In this document: piece after piece, positions 24,927 to 34,100 of the stretch
Numbering within the stretch: position 1 is the stretch's first letter
Layout: each line of letters begins with the position of its first letter
Source of the DNA: CAZGXI01 sp964529715
GTDB taxonomy: Bacteria > Chloroflexota > Anaerolineae > Aggregatilineales > Ch27
DNA: 34,269 nucleotides
Direction of reading: 5' to 3'
Assembly: GCA_964529715.1 (NCBI GenBank)
Contig: CAZGXI010000043.1
Location: 1 to 34,269, forward strand
The notes under the pieces: generated by a model
Databases searched by the model: none
Told to the model about the DNA's origin: nothing
The model's input: only the letters and a program-made list of their open reading frames with translations
Translations under genes and position numbers: made by a program

Positions 24927-25213
24927 TGGCCCGTCCGGCTTCCGGGGCGGGCTGGTTCGTCTGCCAGCGCCGCCGCCAGCGCAGCATCCAGATTCAATTC
25001 CGCTGGTGGGACGGCGTCCGCCAGCGCGTCTGGTACGTCGGGACGTTGAAGGATGGCGCGACCCCGGCGGACGCGGAGGATTTGCTCCTGGCGCGCGTGA
25101 AGGCTTTGCGGGGCGAAACCGAAGAAGAGCAGGCGTTTGTTTGCGAGCTGCTGCGCCGCCTGGTGCGGGCAGCGAAAGGATGGGAGGTGTTCGATGCTGC
25201 CGACGCGGACTGA
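24926..25213 (+). CDS. small basic protein resembling an arm-type DNA-binding domain
   Basis: A 95-residue protein, start overlapping the previous stop (TGATG). The first half forms a likely three-stranded sheet: GWFVCQRRRQRSIQIQFRWW, then DGVRQRVWYVGTLKDGATPADAE. This recalls the AP2-like arm-binding N-domain of tyrosine integrases. The second half is a charged helix pair (EDLLLARVKALRGETEEEQA, FVCELLRRLVRAAKGW). The integrase two genes downstream lacks such a domain. The protein could therefore be a detached arm-binding or directionality factor, but this is only a resemblance. Confidence 0.6.
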   Translation: MARPASGAGWFVCQRRRQRSIQIQFRWWDGVRQRVWYVGTLKDGATPADAEDLLLARVKALRGETEEEQAFVCELLRRLVRAAKGWEVFDAADAD

Positions 25214-25442
25214 ACTGCGCGCCATGTGCCGCGACCTGGGCAGGATCGCCCAGTCGCTCGGCGAGATCGCCGGGGTCCTGCTGCCCTGGCTGCCGGTATT
25301 CGTGCTCTCGGCGCTGCTGGTGGTAGGCTACCCGCAGTGGACGATCTTCAACGTTCACCTTGCCAGCCACATTCCGGCCTGGTGGATAGGCCCGGCCATC
25401 GTCGTCCTGACCCGCGTCTGGGGTAAGGCGTTCGGGAAGTGA
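25194..25442 (+). CDS. small two-TM membrane protein before the integrase
   Basis: An 82-residue protein; the ATG at 25194 is 7 bases after GGGAGG and overlaps the preceding gene by 20 bases. Residues 1-24 are hydrophilic (LRAMCRDLGRIAQSLGEI), followed by two hydrophobic helices (~25-45 and ~57-76) and a basic end, GKAFGK. It could be holin-like by size, or part of the export machinery; no family is recognised. Its stop overlaps the integrase start (GTGA). Confidence 0.65.
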   Translation: MLPTRTELRAMCRDLGRIAQSLGEIAGVLLPWLPVFVLSALLVVGYPQWTIFNVHLASHIPAWWIGPAIVVLTRVWGKAFGK

Positions 25443-26389
25443 CCGCCGTCACGACTTCGTTCCTGCTCGAAGACTACCGGGACAGGGTGCTGGCGGGCAA
25501 GGCAGTGGGCACGGTCGACGGCTATCTGCGCCACCTGCGGCGCTTCCTCGATTGGCTCGAAGACCGCGCCGACGGGGAGATAGACACCTTCGACCCCGAT
25601 ACCCTCACCCGCGAGGCGGTGCACGACTTCCTGCAGGCGATGGCAGCCGGCGGCTACAGCACCAGCCAGCGCGTGCTCGCCCGGGCCGCCATCTCCGGCT
25701 TCTCCACCTGGCTGATAGACGCCCGTCTTCTGGATAGCAACCCCACGCGCGGGCTGCCGGTCGAGCGGGAGCTGCTTCGCCCGGCCCGCGTGCTCACCCC
25801 CGAGCAGCGCCGCATTCTCTTTCGCCTCGTCGAGCGGGACGGCACAGCCCGCAGCACGGCGCTGTTCGCCTTCGGCTACTGGGCAGGCTGCCGGGTCAGC
25901 GACGTCTCCTGGCTCTCGATGCCGAACGTCCACCTCACACCGGGGAAGGCCGTGGTGACGGTCGGCTACAAGAACCGCAAGCTGCGCGCGATTGAGTTGT
26001 GCCGGGAAGCGCGGGAGGCGCTGGCTGCTTACCTGGAACGCGAGCGCGGGGACACGGCCAGCGCCTTCGTCTTCCTCTCCCAGCGGGCCGACCGGCTCAC
26101 CGAGAGCGGCATCCATCACTGGTTCCGGCGGTTGAAAACCCTGGCGGCGGAGGACGAATACCCCTTGATCTGCGACCTGACCTACCACGACCTGCGCCAC
26201 GACTTCGCCCACCGGGCACGGGAAGCGGGCTGGTCCCTCGAGGAAGTGGCCTTCTACCTCGGCCACACTAACGCCCACGGCTGGCTGGTCGTGGGCGCGA
26301 CCGCGCGCTACACCATGCCCGTGCCCCTCGACGTGTTCGCTAAACTGCCGGATTTGAGCGAACTGGTAAAGGGTTATTCATCCGGCTGA
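25439..26389 (+). CDS. tyrosine recombinase / integrase
   Basis: A 316-residue protein starting at GTG overlapping the previous stop. A SAM-like core-binding domain (about 5-105) is followed by the catalytic domain. The full set of active-site residues is visible: Arg152 in WAGCRVSDVSWL, Lys178 in VGYKNRKLR, His250 and Arg253 in TYHDLRHDFAHRA, His276 in YLGHTNAHGW, and the nucleophile Tyr291 in ATARYTMPV. It therefore looks intact and active. It resembles XerC/D-like phage and ICE integrases without an arm-binding N-domain. It lies at the right end of the element and transcribes outward. It probably catalyses integration and excision, but the attachment core could not be identified. Confidence 0.93.
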   Translation: MTAVTTSFLLEDYRDRVLAGKAVGTVDGYLRHLRRFLDWLEDRADGEIDTFDPDTLTREAVHDFLQAMAAGGYSTSQRVLARAAISGFSTWLIDARLLDSNPTRGLPVERELLRPARVLTPEQRRILFRLVERDGTARSTALFAFGYWAGCRVSDVSWLSMPNVHLTPGKAVVTVGYKNRKLRAIELCREAREALAAYLERERGDTASAFVFLSQRADRLTESGIHHWFRRLKTLAAEDEYPLICDLTYHDLRHDFAHRAREAGWSLEEVAFYLGHTNAHGWLVVGATARYTMPVPLDVFAKLPDLSELVKGYSSG

Positions 26390-26893
26390 GGAGGTGGGGC
26401 TTTGATTCAGGGATATTATTATGCTGCGCCATTATTGGGTTGAATCTCCAGCACAAACGCCTAACTTCTACGCGCTATGCACAAGTATGTTGACTCAGCG
26501 ATCCAGTTGTGTTAAAAACAATGTGCAACTATGGCAGCAAATATGAACCTTTAGAATGCATTGCGTCTGGAACGCCCGTTACCCTGCTTGCTCGGTTCGG
26601 TATATAAACTTTTCTACCCCGCGCCGCAGGCATTCCTCCCCCATCATCTCATCCATTGCTGCTGAAGTTTCATCGCTCACCGTACGGGTCAAATGCGCCA
26701 GTAAGCAACTTGCTCCTGAAACACGGACTGGTTGATATGCGCTGTGCCTGGCTCTCTTCGGGTGTTTCTAAACACCTCAGGGTATTTACCGCCTGCATTT
26801 TCGGTCCGGTCTCCGGCATAGGCCCAAGCAGCAACTCCTGGCAGGAAACCGACGACCACTGTACCCAAAACCTGTCTTCGCAAAGGGTAGGCA
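26390..26893. other. AT-richer intergenic region right of the integrase
   Basis: About 500 bases with clearly lower GC than either side and no gene I can support; short frames here lack ribosome-binding sites. It should contain the element's right end and the promoter of the large YD-repeat gene. No copy of the tRNA-Pro 3' end was found. An imperfect inverted repeat AGTTG...CAACT (about 26505-26530) flanks an A-rich centre and could be an integrase-binding or att core. Confidence 0.4.
26490..26518 (+). promoter_or_regulatory. candidate promoter for the YD-repeat gene
   Basis: TTGACT (26490-26495) and TAAAAA (26513-26518) are 17 bases apart, a fair sigma-70-like match in the AT-rich gap about 370 bases upstream of the signal-peptide start. 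The -10 matches at four of six positions only. Confidence 0.3.
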
Positions 26894-27214
26894 ATGCCTC
26901 ACGACCTGCAATCTGCGCTCCGCTGTGGCCTGATTTACGTCGTCGTCATTCTTCAATTCTTGACCCCCCTGTATCCTACCCTCGCGCTGGCCTCGAACCA
27001 GGCGAATGGAGATGCCTCATCAAGTGCTCCGCCGCCGAATCGTTCATTGCCTATCATCGGCGAGAGTCAGTCCCCCCTGTCTGCTTGGGATGCCGTCCCA
27101 CCCGTTCATCCGCAATCCTCAGCTGCACCTTCACTTTCAGAACCGGTGCTTGGCGGTAGCCCGGCATTGCTGCAGGGGGGAGGGGGGAGGCGCAACCCGC
27201 TACGGCTACGATGA
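26894..27214 (+). CDS. signal-peptide fragment of the giant YD-repeat protein, ends by frameshift
   Basis: A 106-residue frame. Residues 1-33 form a good signal peptide (hydrophobic core GLIYVVVILQFLTPLYPTLA, end ALA-SNQ), followed by a Ser/Pro-rich linker. The frame then runs through two G6 tracts (27175-27180 and 27182-27187) and stops shortly after in a basic nonsense tail. Removing a single G would fuse it to the YD-repeat frame exactly at ATRYGYDDPHW. The YD-repeat frame itself has no signal peptide. This is therefore the true N-terminus of the downstream protein. GGG 6 bases before the ATG is a weak ribosome-binding site. Confidence 0.7.
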   Translation: MPHDLQSALRCGLIYVVVILQFLTPLYPTLALASNQANGDASSSAPPPNRSLPIIGESQSPLSAWDAVPPVHPQSSAAPSLSEPVLGGSPALLQGGGGRRNPLRLR

Positions 27215-30200
27215 TCCCCACTGGACGACCGGCAGTCCGATGCAATACGGCGACGGAGCATGGTTTCGCCGCGCCTGGTCGGGGCCGCTCACCCTAACCC
27301 TCGGCATGACCCAGGATATTATTACCGTCGGCATCCTCTTTGGCGGTTCGTCTTGCATGGCGGTCGATCCTTACGGTTACGACATCACCATCGGCTCATG
27401 GACGGGATTTCTGCCTGCCAGCGAGAGTTATTGGGCGCACCGAGTCTACCAGATCGCTGGAACGGCCGGCCAGATCAGTATTGTTTCAACCGACCCGAAC
27501 CACACTTGTGTGGACTTGGGGTGGTTTGACGTCGTGACACCTAGTTTGCCGACGATCCAGGGGGATACGGCGCGCTACGATTTCAGTGACTCTCACTGGA
27601 CGACCGGCGAACCCCAGCAGTACGACAACTGGCTGTGGAATGGCGGCGGATCATGGTTCCGGCGCGCGTGGTCAGGACCACTCACGCTAACTCTCGGCAC
27701 AACCCAGAATATTACTGCCGTCAGTATTCTCTTCGGCAGTTCAACCTGCGTGGCCCTTGACCCCTACAACCTCGACATCACTGTCGGTCCATGGACCACT
27801 TCTGTGCCTGCCAGCCAGAGCTATTGGGCACACCTCACGTATTCGATCAGTGAAACGGCTGACGAGATCACGACCGCTTCCACCGACCCCAATAACACCT
27901 GTGTAGACCTGTTCTGGGTCGAGGTCACTCAGCGCAACGACGATGCATCCTCGGGTGAAGAATGCGGCGCGGCGGCGACCGAAGGGTGTGTTGCTGCAAA
28001 CACGAACCAGCAGACGCAGCCCACGGTGGGCAGTCCCATCAATCCGCGCACCGGCAACTACGTCTACGGTGTCACCGACCTGACCGTCCGCGGACGGAGC
28101 GAATCCCTCAGCTTCCGCCGCATCTACTCGGCCTACCGGCTGCGCTGGGCAGACAATGTCCTGGGGCCGGGCTGGACGCACAACTACAACCTGCGCCTGA
28201 TCTTGAGCAGCGACCCTGAAGGTGAAGTGGGCAGGGTCGTCTTCCAGGAAGCGAATGGTTCCCGGCAGCGCTTCGTGGATCATGGCGATGGCACCTATAC
28301 CCCGGAGTCGGGGCTGCTGGCCCAACTGCAGCGCAGCGGCGCGCCGGGCAGCTACGTGTACACCATGACCCTGACCAACCAGCTGCGCTACCAGTTCGAC
28401 AATGCCGGTCGCCTGGCCCAGATTGACCACCTGTCCGGCACAGGCACGTGGAACCCCGTGATCCTGACCTATGATGGAAACGGGCGTCTGTCGCGCGTGG
28501 CCGATGGATCGCGCTACCTGGAATTCGGCTACGATGCCAACGGGCGCATCGCCACCGTCTACGATCACCGCCGCGCGACCGACCCCAACAGCCCTGCGGT
28601 CACGTACACTTACGATGCGGCGGGCAACCTGACCGGCATGGCCGACCTGCGCGGCCAGACCTGGACCTACCAGTACACCGATGCACTCCATCCCCACCAC
28701 CTGACTGCCGTGCTCGATCCCCTCGGTCACGTGGTCGAGCGGCAGACCTACGACACGGAAGGGCGCGTCACCGAACAGCGCGACGGCCAGGATGCAATCG
28801 TCGTCAGCCTGGACTACCTCGATGACCAACGCGTTGTGGTCGCCGATGGGCGCGGCAATGCCCAGACCTACACGTACAGCAGCCGGGGCACGTTCACCGG
28901 TGTCGAACTCAGCTACGGCGGCCAGTCGATCTCGACCAGTCTGGGCCATGACCAGAACTACCGCCCGAATCAGCGGGAAGATGCCAACGGCAACCCAACC
29001 ACATACACCTGGAGCGCCGACGGCAACACGCTGAACGGCGTGACCGATGCGCTGGGGCGCACGACCGGCTACGCCTACGGCAGCTACAACAACCTCACCC
29101 AGGTCACCGACGCGCAGGGCAATCTGACACGCTACGAGTACAACGATTCCCGCTTCCCCACCCTGCCCACGGCGCTGGTGGATGATTTCAACAACCGCAC
29201 CATGTTCACCTATACCGCCGAAGGCTACCTGGAAACCGTGACCGACGCCCACAACGTCGTCACCCGCCACAGCTACGACAGCTACGGCCAGCGGACGCAG
29301 ACGGTCGTCAACTACGTGAACGGGGTCTACGATCCGAACGCTCCCGACGAGGACCTGGCGACGACCTTCGTCTACGACGCCATCGGACGGCTGACCGAGA
29401 TTGTGGACGCCCAGGGCCGCCGCCAGCGCGTGGAATACGATGCAGCGGGAAATGTGACGCGCCTGATCCGCAACTACGTGAACGGGGTCTACGACCCGAA
29501 CGTACCCGACCAGGACATTGTCACCACCACCGTCTACGACGCCGCCGGGCGGCCTATCTCGGTGACGGACACCCTGGGACGGGTGACGGTCTTCGAGTAC
29601 GACAACGCCAACCGCCCGACCCGCGTAGTCCGCAACTACCAGGACGGAGTCTACAGCGCGTCCACACCGGACCAGGACGTGAGCACGAGCTATGCTTACG
29701 ACGCGGCGGGCAACCAGACGCGCGTCATCGACGTCCTGGGACGCACAAACTGGACCTGCTACGACAGCCTGAACCGCCCGGTGCGGCAGGTGCAGAACGC
29801 GACGGGTGACGGCCAGACGCCGCAGACGAATCCCTGTGACGCAGCCAACTACGTCCCTTCCAGCGCAGTCGATGAAGACATCATCACCTCGACGGTCTAC
29901 GATGCCAACGGCAACGTCGTGGACGGCTACGACGCCGCCGGCGTGCGCACGCACTACCTCTATGACGCGCTCAACCGCCAGGTAGCGGCCATCGTGAACT
30001 TCCAGGACGGTATCCACGTCTTCGACCCCGCCGACCCGGCCTACGACCCGCCAGACCGCGACGTGATCGCGCTGACCTACTACGGCGCCGTCGGCAACGT
30101 CGAGCACACGGTCGATCCCGCCGGGCACGTGACCTGGCTGTGCTACGACGACCTCAACCGGCGGATACGCACGGTGGAGAACGCCAGCCAGGCCGACCCG

Positions 30201-31190
30201 GACCCCAACAGTCCGGCCAATCCCTGCCATGTGGGCTACCAGCCCAGCGCTGCTGCCGACGCGGACCTCATCACCACGACCGTCTACGACGCGCTGGGCC
30301 GCGTCCAGGAGACGGTCGATTCGCTGGGCCGGCGCACACGCCTGGTCTACGACGATGCCGGGCGCGTGGTACAGCGGATTGCCAACTACCAGGACGGCGT
30401 GTACGACCCAAACGCACCCGATGTCGACGTGAGCAGCCAGACGGTCTATGATGGCCTGGGGCGGGTCTTCGAAACCATCGACGCCCTCGGCCGCCATACC
30501 CGCCCGGTCTACGACAACCTGGACCGTCAGGTGGCGACCATCCGCAACTACCAGGACGGGGTGTACGACCCGAATACGCCCGACGTGGACGTGCGGGCGG
30601 CGACGACCTACGACGGCCTGGGGCGCGTGGTCGGCCAGACCAATCCGAACACCCTGACCACGACTTTCATCTACGACGGCCTGGACCGCCTGGTCCAGGT
30701 CACCGACCCGCTTTCCCAGGCATCCCACACGGTCTACGACGGCGCGGGGAACGTGGTCGCGGCGACCGACCCGCTGGGCCATGCCACGACCTTCGCCTAT
30801 GACGGACTGGACCGCCAGGCGGCGGTGACCAGCCAGCTGCAGCACACCGCGACCACCACCTACGACCGCCTGGGTCGCGTGATTGACCGCGTCGACGCGG
30901 AAGGTCTCCGGGCGACCTTCGGTTATGATATGCTGGGCCGCCTGACCTCGGTCATCGAGAACGCGACGGGCGCACCTATCGTCAACGACCCGGCGTCCCC
31001 CGACGTCAACGTGCAAACCCTCTACACCTACGACGTGCTGGGCAACCTGCGGACGATCACCCTGCCGGGTGGAGCCGTGATCACCCACACCTACGACGCG
31101 CTGGGCCGCCGCACGGCGACCGACGGCTCCCTGCCGGGCACGGTGGATCTGTGGACTACGACCTACGACAGGGGTGGGCGCGAGGTGTAG
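27006..31190 (+). CDS. giant secreted YD-repeat (RHS-like) protein, main part, ends at in-frame TAG
   Basis: The native reading of this frame begins near 27180; the first ~58 codons from the ATG at 27006 overlap the signal-peptide fragment and look non-native. Order: two tandem ~115-aa beta-rich domains (HWTTG, SWFRRAWSGPLTLTLG, SYWAH, NTCVDL motifs). Next is a DUF6531-type RHS entry module (GSPINPRTGNYVYGVTDLTV, then FRRIYSAYRLRWADNVLGPGW). Then come about 25 YD repeats with the pattern (Y/F)DxxGR, interleaved from ~29305 with NY(V/Q)(N/D)GVYDPN spacers. RHS shells are hollow beta-barrels that carry toxins or adhesins. The frame stops at TAG 31188-31190 inside a YD repeat (GREV*LTDPNN) and stays open for over 3 kb beyond it. 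Confidence 0.8.
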   Translation: MEMPHQVLRRRIVHCLSSARVSPPCLLGMPSHPFIRNPQLHLHFQNRCLAVARHCCRGEGGGATRYGYDDPHWTTGSPMQYGDGAWFRRAWSGPLTLTLGMTQDIITVGILFGGSSCMAVDPYGYDITIGSWTGFLPASESYWAHRVYQIAGTAGQISIVSTDPNHTCVDLGWFDVVTPSLPTIQGDTARYDFSDSHWTTGEPQQYDNWLWNGGGSWFRRAWSGPLTLTLGTTQNITAVSILFGSSTCVALDPYNLDITVGPWTTSVPASQSYWAHLTYSISETADEITTASTDPNNTCVDLFWVEVTQRNDDASSGEECGAAATEGCVAANTNQQTQPTVGSPINPRTGNYVYGVTDLTVRGRSESLSFRRIYSAYRLRWADNVLGPGWTHNYNLRLILSSDPEGEVGRVVFQEANGSRQRFVDHGDGTYTPESGLLAQLQRSGAPGSYVYTMTLTNQLRYQFDNAGRLAQIDHLSGTGTWNPVILTYDGNGRLSRVADGSRYLEFGYDANGRIATVYDHRRATDPNSPAVTYTYDAAGNLTGMADLRGQTWTYQYTDALHPHHLTAVLDPLGHVVERQTYDTEGRVTEQRDGQDAIVVSLDYLDDQRVVVADGRGNAQTYTYSSRGTFTGVELSYGGQSISTSLGHDQNYRPNQREDANGNPTTYTWSADGNTLNGVTDALGRTTGYAYGSYNNLTQVTDAQGNLTRYEYNDSRFPTLPTALVDDFNNRTMFTYTAEGYLETVTDAHNVVTRHSYDSYGQRTQTVVNYVNGVYDPNAPDEDLATTFVYDAIGRLTEIVDAQGRRQRVEYDAAGNVTRLIRNYVNGVYDPNVPDQDIVTTTVYDAAGRPISVTDTLGRVTVFEYDNANRPTRVVRNYQDGVYSASTPDQDVSTSYAYDAAGNQTRVIDVLGRTNWTCYDSLNRPVRQVQNATGDGQTPQTNPCDAANYVPSSAVDEDIITSTVYDANGNVVDGYDAAGVRTHYLYDALNRQVAAIVNFQDGIHVFDPADPAYDPPDRDVIALTYYGAVGNVEHTVDPAGHVTWLCYDDLNRRIRTVENASQADPDPNSPANPCHVGYQPSAAADADLITTTVYDALGRVQETVDSLGRRTRLVYDDAGRVVQRIANYQDGVYDPNAPDVDVSSQTVYDGLGRVFETIDALGRHTRPVYDNLDRQVATIRNYQDGVYDPNTPDVDVRAATTYDGLGRVVGQTNPNTLTTTFIYDGLDRLVQVTDPLSQASHTVYDGAGNVVAATDPLGHATTFAYDGLDRQAAVTSQLQHTATTTYDRLGRVIDRVDAEGLRATFGYDMLGRLTSVIENATGAPIVNDPASPDVNVQTLYTYDVLGNLRTITLPGGAVITHTYDALGRRTATDGSLPGTVDLWTTTYDRGGREV
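27207..27935 (+). repeat. tandem domain duplication in the YD-repeat protein N-terminus
   Basis: Two copies of a ~115-codon domain (about 27207-27538 and 27573-27935) share long blocks at the protein level, including WFRRAWSGPLTLTLG, SYWAH and STDPN-TCVDL. DNA identity is lower, so the duplication is not recent. Both precede the RHS module. Confidence 0.7.
29305..30600 (+). repeat. periodic NYxxGVYDPNxPDxD spacer repeats between YD motifs
   Basis: At least six copies of a spacer reading NY(V/Q)(N/D)GVYDPN-x-PD-x-D occur, near 29308, 29470, 29632, 29995, 30381 and 30543. They are spaced mostly by about 160 bases or multiples. The first two share AACTACGTGAACGGGGTCTA exactly. The repeats alternate with two YD motifs per unit. 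Copies of this kind can recombine and change the length of the shell. Confidence 0.7.
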
Positions 31191-34100
31191 CTCACCGATC
31201 CCAACAACGCCGTCCAGACGCTGAGTTACGATGGGCTGGACCGCCTGACCCTGCTGAACTACAGTGACCCGGCGACCGCCGACGTCAGCTTCACCTACGA
31301 CGCCGCCGGGCGGCGAACCGGGATGAGCGACGGTCTGGGCGCGACCACGTTCGCTTACGACGGGTTGAACCGCCTCACCGGGGTCGTCGACCCGCTCAGC
31401 CAGGCCGTGACCTACGGCTACGATGCAGGCGGGCGGCAGGTCAGCCTCGGCCTGCCGGGCGGGCGCAGCGTGCAGTACAGCTACGATTCGGCCAACCGGC
31501 TGACAGGCGTCAGTGACTGGGATACGGCCACCAGCGACGTGGTCTACCAGTACGACACGGCCAGCCGGATGACCGGCATGACCCTGCCCAACGGCGTCCA
31601 GGCGACGTTCACCTACGACGATGACGACCGCCTGACGGGTGTGCGCTACGAGCAGGGCGGCCAGACGTTGATGGAGTACGTCTACACCCTGGATAACGTG
31701 GGCAACCGCCTGACCGCCACCGAGCGGCTGCGCGCCATCCTGCCGGGCGTCCCCAACAACTGCACGCCGCCGCCCGGCCAGCCGACGCACACTGTGGCCG
31801 CGGGCGACGTCGCCGGGTTGATCGCCGCGATCAACGCCTCCAATGTCAGCGGCGATGCCGATGTCATCAGCCTGGCCGAAGGCACCTACACCCTGACGGC
31901 AGCCGACAACACCGCCGAAGGGCCGACGGCGTTCCCGGCCATCACCACGCCTATCACCATTCACGGCGGGACCTGCGCGACCCTCACCCGGGATGTGAAT
32001 GCCCCATACTTCCGCTTCTTCCGCGTGGCCGCCGGGGGCAGCCTCACGCTGAGCGACGTGACGCTGACCAACGGCAACAGCGACGCCGGCTTCGATGGCG
32101 GCGCCGTCCACAACAGCGGCACGCTCACGGTGACCGGCAGCACCCTCTCCGGCCACTATGCTCAGGGCAGCGGCGGCGCAATCTACAACAACGGCGGCGC
32201 GCTGACCCTCACGAACAGCACCATCGCCGGTAACACCGCCGAGAACGCGGGCAGCGGCGTCTACACGACCGGTGCCGCCACCGTGGCGATCTCCGGCAGC
32301 ACGCTCGACAACAACTACGCCATGGTCGAAGGCGGCGCGCTCTACAACAGTGGCAGCAGCGTGACCCTCAGTGACTCGGATGTGACGGGGAGTACTGCGC
32401 CGCGCGCTGCCGGTATCATGAACACCGGCAGCGGCACATTGACCATCACTTCGGAAAGTACCTTGAGCAACAACGTGGCCGACAACGAGGGCGGCGCCGT
32501 CTACAACGATCAGGGCATGGTCAGCATCACCGGCAGCGCCCTGAACCTGAACAGCGCGACCTGGGGCGGCGGCCTCTACAACAACGGCACGGCCAGCCTC
32601 ACGGACAGCACCGTCTACGGCAGCTACGCCGGGCAAGATGGCGCGGGTATCTACAACGCCGCGGGCACGCTGACTCTCAGTGGCAGCGGCATCACCGACA
32701 GCGTGACCGACACCGGCGGCAACGGTGCAGGCATCTACAATGCGGCCACGCTCGAAGTGAGCAGCGGCAGCACCCTGTCGGGCAACTACGCGCACAGCAG
32801 CGGCGGCGGCCTCTACAATGCCCAGGGCACGGCCACGATTGACGGCAGCACCCTGTCCAACAACGGCGCGGACCTGAACGGCAGCGGCGTCTACAACGCA
32901 GCCGCGCTGACCCTCAGCGGTGGCAGCACGGTGAACGGCAACTACACGACGGCGGACGGCGGCGGTGTCTACAATGCCCTGGGTACGGCCTCCGTCAGTG
33001 GCAGCAGCTTCACCTACAACAGCGGGACCACCGGTGGCGGCCTCTACAACGCGGCAGGCGCGTCGTTCAGCCAGAGCACCCTGTCGGATAACTCGTCCGT
33101 GAACGGCGGCGCAATCTATAACACCGGCACGGTGAGCATCACGGATACCAGCACCCTCGCGGCCAACTACGCCAGCGCGAGCGGCGCGGGTATCTACAAC
33201 GCCGGGGGCACGCTGACCCTGAACAGCGGCTACGTCACGGCCAATGCTGCCGACGTGAGCGGCGGCGGGGTCTACAACGACAGCACGGCGGCCAACAGCA
33301 TCGGCAACGCCTGCATCGTGGGCAATACGGCGCAGGGGGTCAGCAGCGGCGTCTACAGCAATACGTCCGGGTTCGACGCGACCGACAACTGGTGGGGCGC
33401 GGCAGACGGGCCTTCGGGCGCGGGTCCCGGCTCCGGGGATGCCGTCAACGCGAACGTCACCTACAGCCCCTTTGTGACTACCGGCTGCCCGCTGGCGGGT
33501 GGGCAGCAAATGCTGGCCGTGGGCGGCGAGAGTCTGGCCGCCGGAGAAACTGCGCTTTCCGAGGGTGAGACCCTGGACGCCGCACCGACGGCAACGGCAA
33601 CATCCACATCGGCAGGCCCGGTCTTCAGCGATACGCTCGACACGGGCGCGGGCTGGGCAGCAGAAGGGGCGTGGGCGGTGAGCGCCCTCGATGCCCGCGG
33701 CGGCGCAGGCTGGTTCCTGGATGGCGCGCAGCGGCGGCAGGTCAGCGCGCTGGAATACGGTTCGACCATCGACCTGCGCGACGTGCCGCGCCCGGAGTTG
33801 ACCTTCTGGCAGCGCGGGCAGCTGGCGAGCACCGACGTGGTGCTGCTGGAAGTCCGGCCCGAGGGCAGCGACGACTGGGCGTTGGTGGATGCGCAGACCG
33901 GCCTCTCGACCGACTGGGCGCAGCGCACGGTGGACCTGACCGCGTTCGGCGGCCAGGTGATCCAGCTGCGTTTCCGCGTGAACGCCATCGCGCCGCTGAC
34001 CGGTAACGCGACGGCGGCGGGCTACTGGATCGACGATCTGGCGATCCAGCACGGCGCGGCGCCCGTCCCTGCGGCGACGGCTACCCCTTCCGCGACCCCG

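Larger units (their letters stand above)
12826..26389. mobile_element. integrated mobile element with integrase, FtsK-like pump and coat/pilin-like gene cluster
   Basis: The block has two divergent arms. The minus arm (20097 down to 12826) is eleven compact genes, most overlapping or nearly touching, all encoding membrane, secreted or tiny proteins. The plus arm (20349 to 26389) ends with a tyrosine integrase and includes an FtsK-type ATPase. Flanking DNA on both sides (12223-12825 and 26390-26893) is noticeably AT-richer. Outer limits are uncertain because no direct repeat marking attL/attR could be found; the left end could lie anywhere from the tRNA-Pro 3' end to 12826. No capsid, tail, relaxase, Rep or transposase gene is visible. 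The layout fits a filamentous-virus-like provirus or an unusual conjugative/pilus element. Confidence 0.7.

Noticed and set aside
26588..26624. Possible remnant of the tRNA-Pro 3' end (CGGTTC ... ACCCCG)
   Set aside because: Only two 6-base matches with the wrong spacing (7 bases too long); expected by chance in this length.
26689..26883. A short minus-strand frame with a signal-peptide-like N-terminus
   Set aside because: It begins with TTG without a ribosome-binding site, has no recognisable family, and overlaps a competing frame of equal length on each strand. Too weak to call.
20837..31190. Genome-wide reassignment of TAG to an amino acid
   Set aside because: rpsF, the PPIase, the methyltransferase, the C11 peptidase and several element genes (including both coat-like genes) end in TAG at the expected family or operon end. 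No suppressor tRNA is in the window. At most local readthrough is possible.
27741..34052. A 2103-codon open frame on the minus strand
   Set aside because: It lies entirely antisense to YD and beta-helix repeats. The repeated Tyr-Asp codons (TAC GAC) and high GC keep the opposite frame free of stops. Its product is a low-complexity Val/Arg/Gly/Asp string with no domain, and it runs through the sense gene's obvious motifs.
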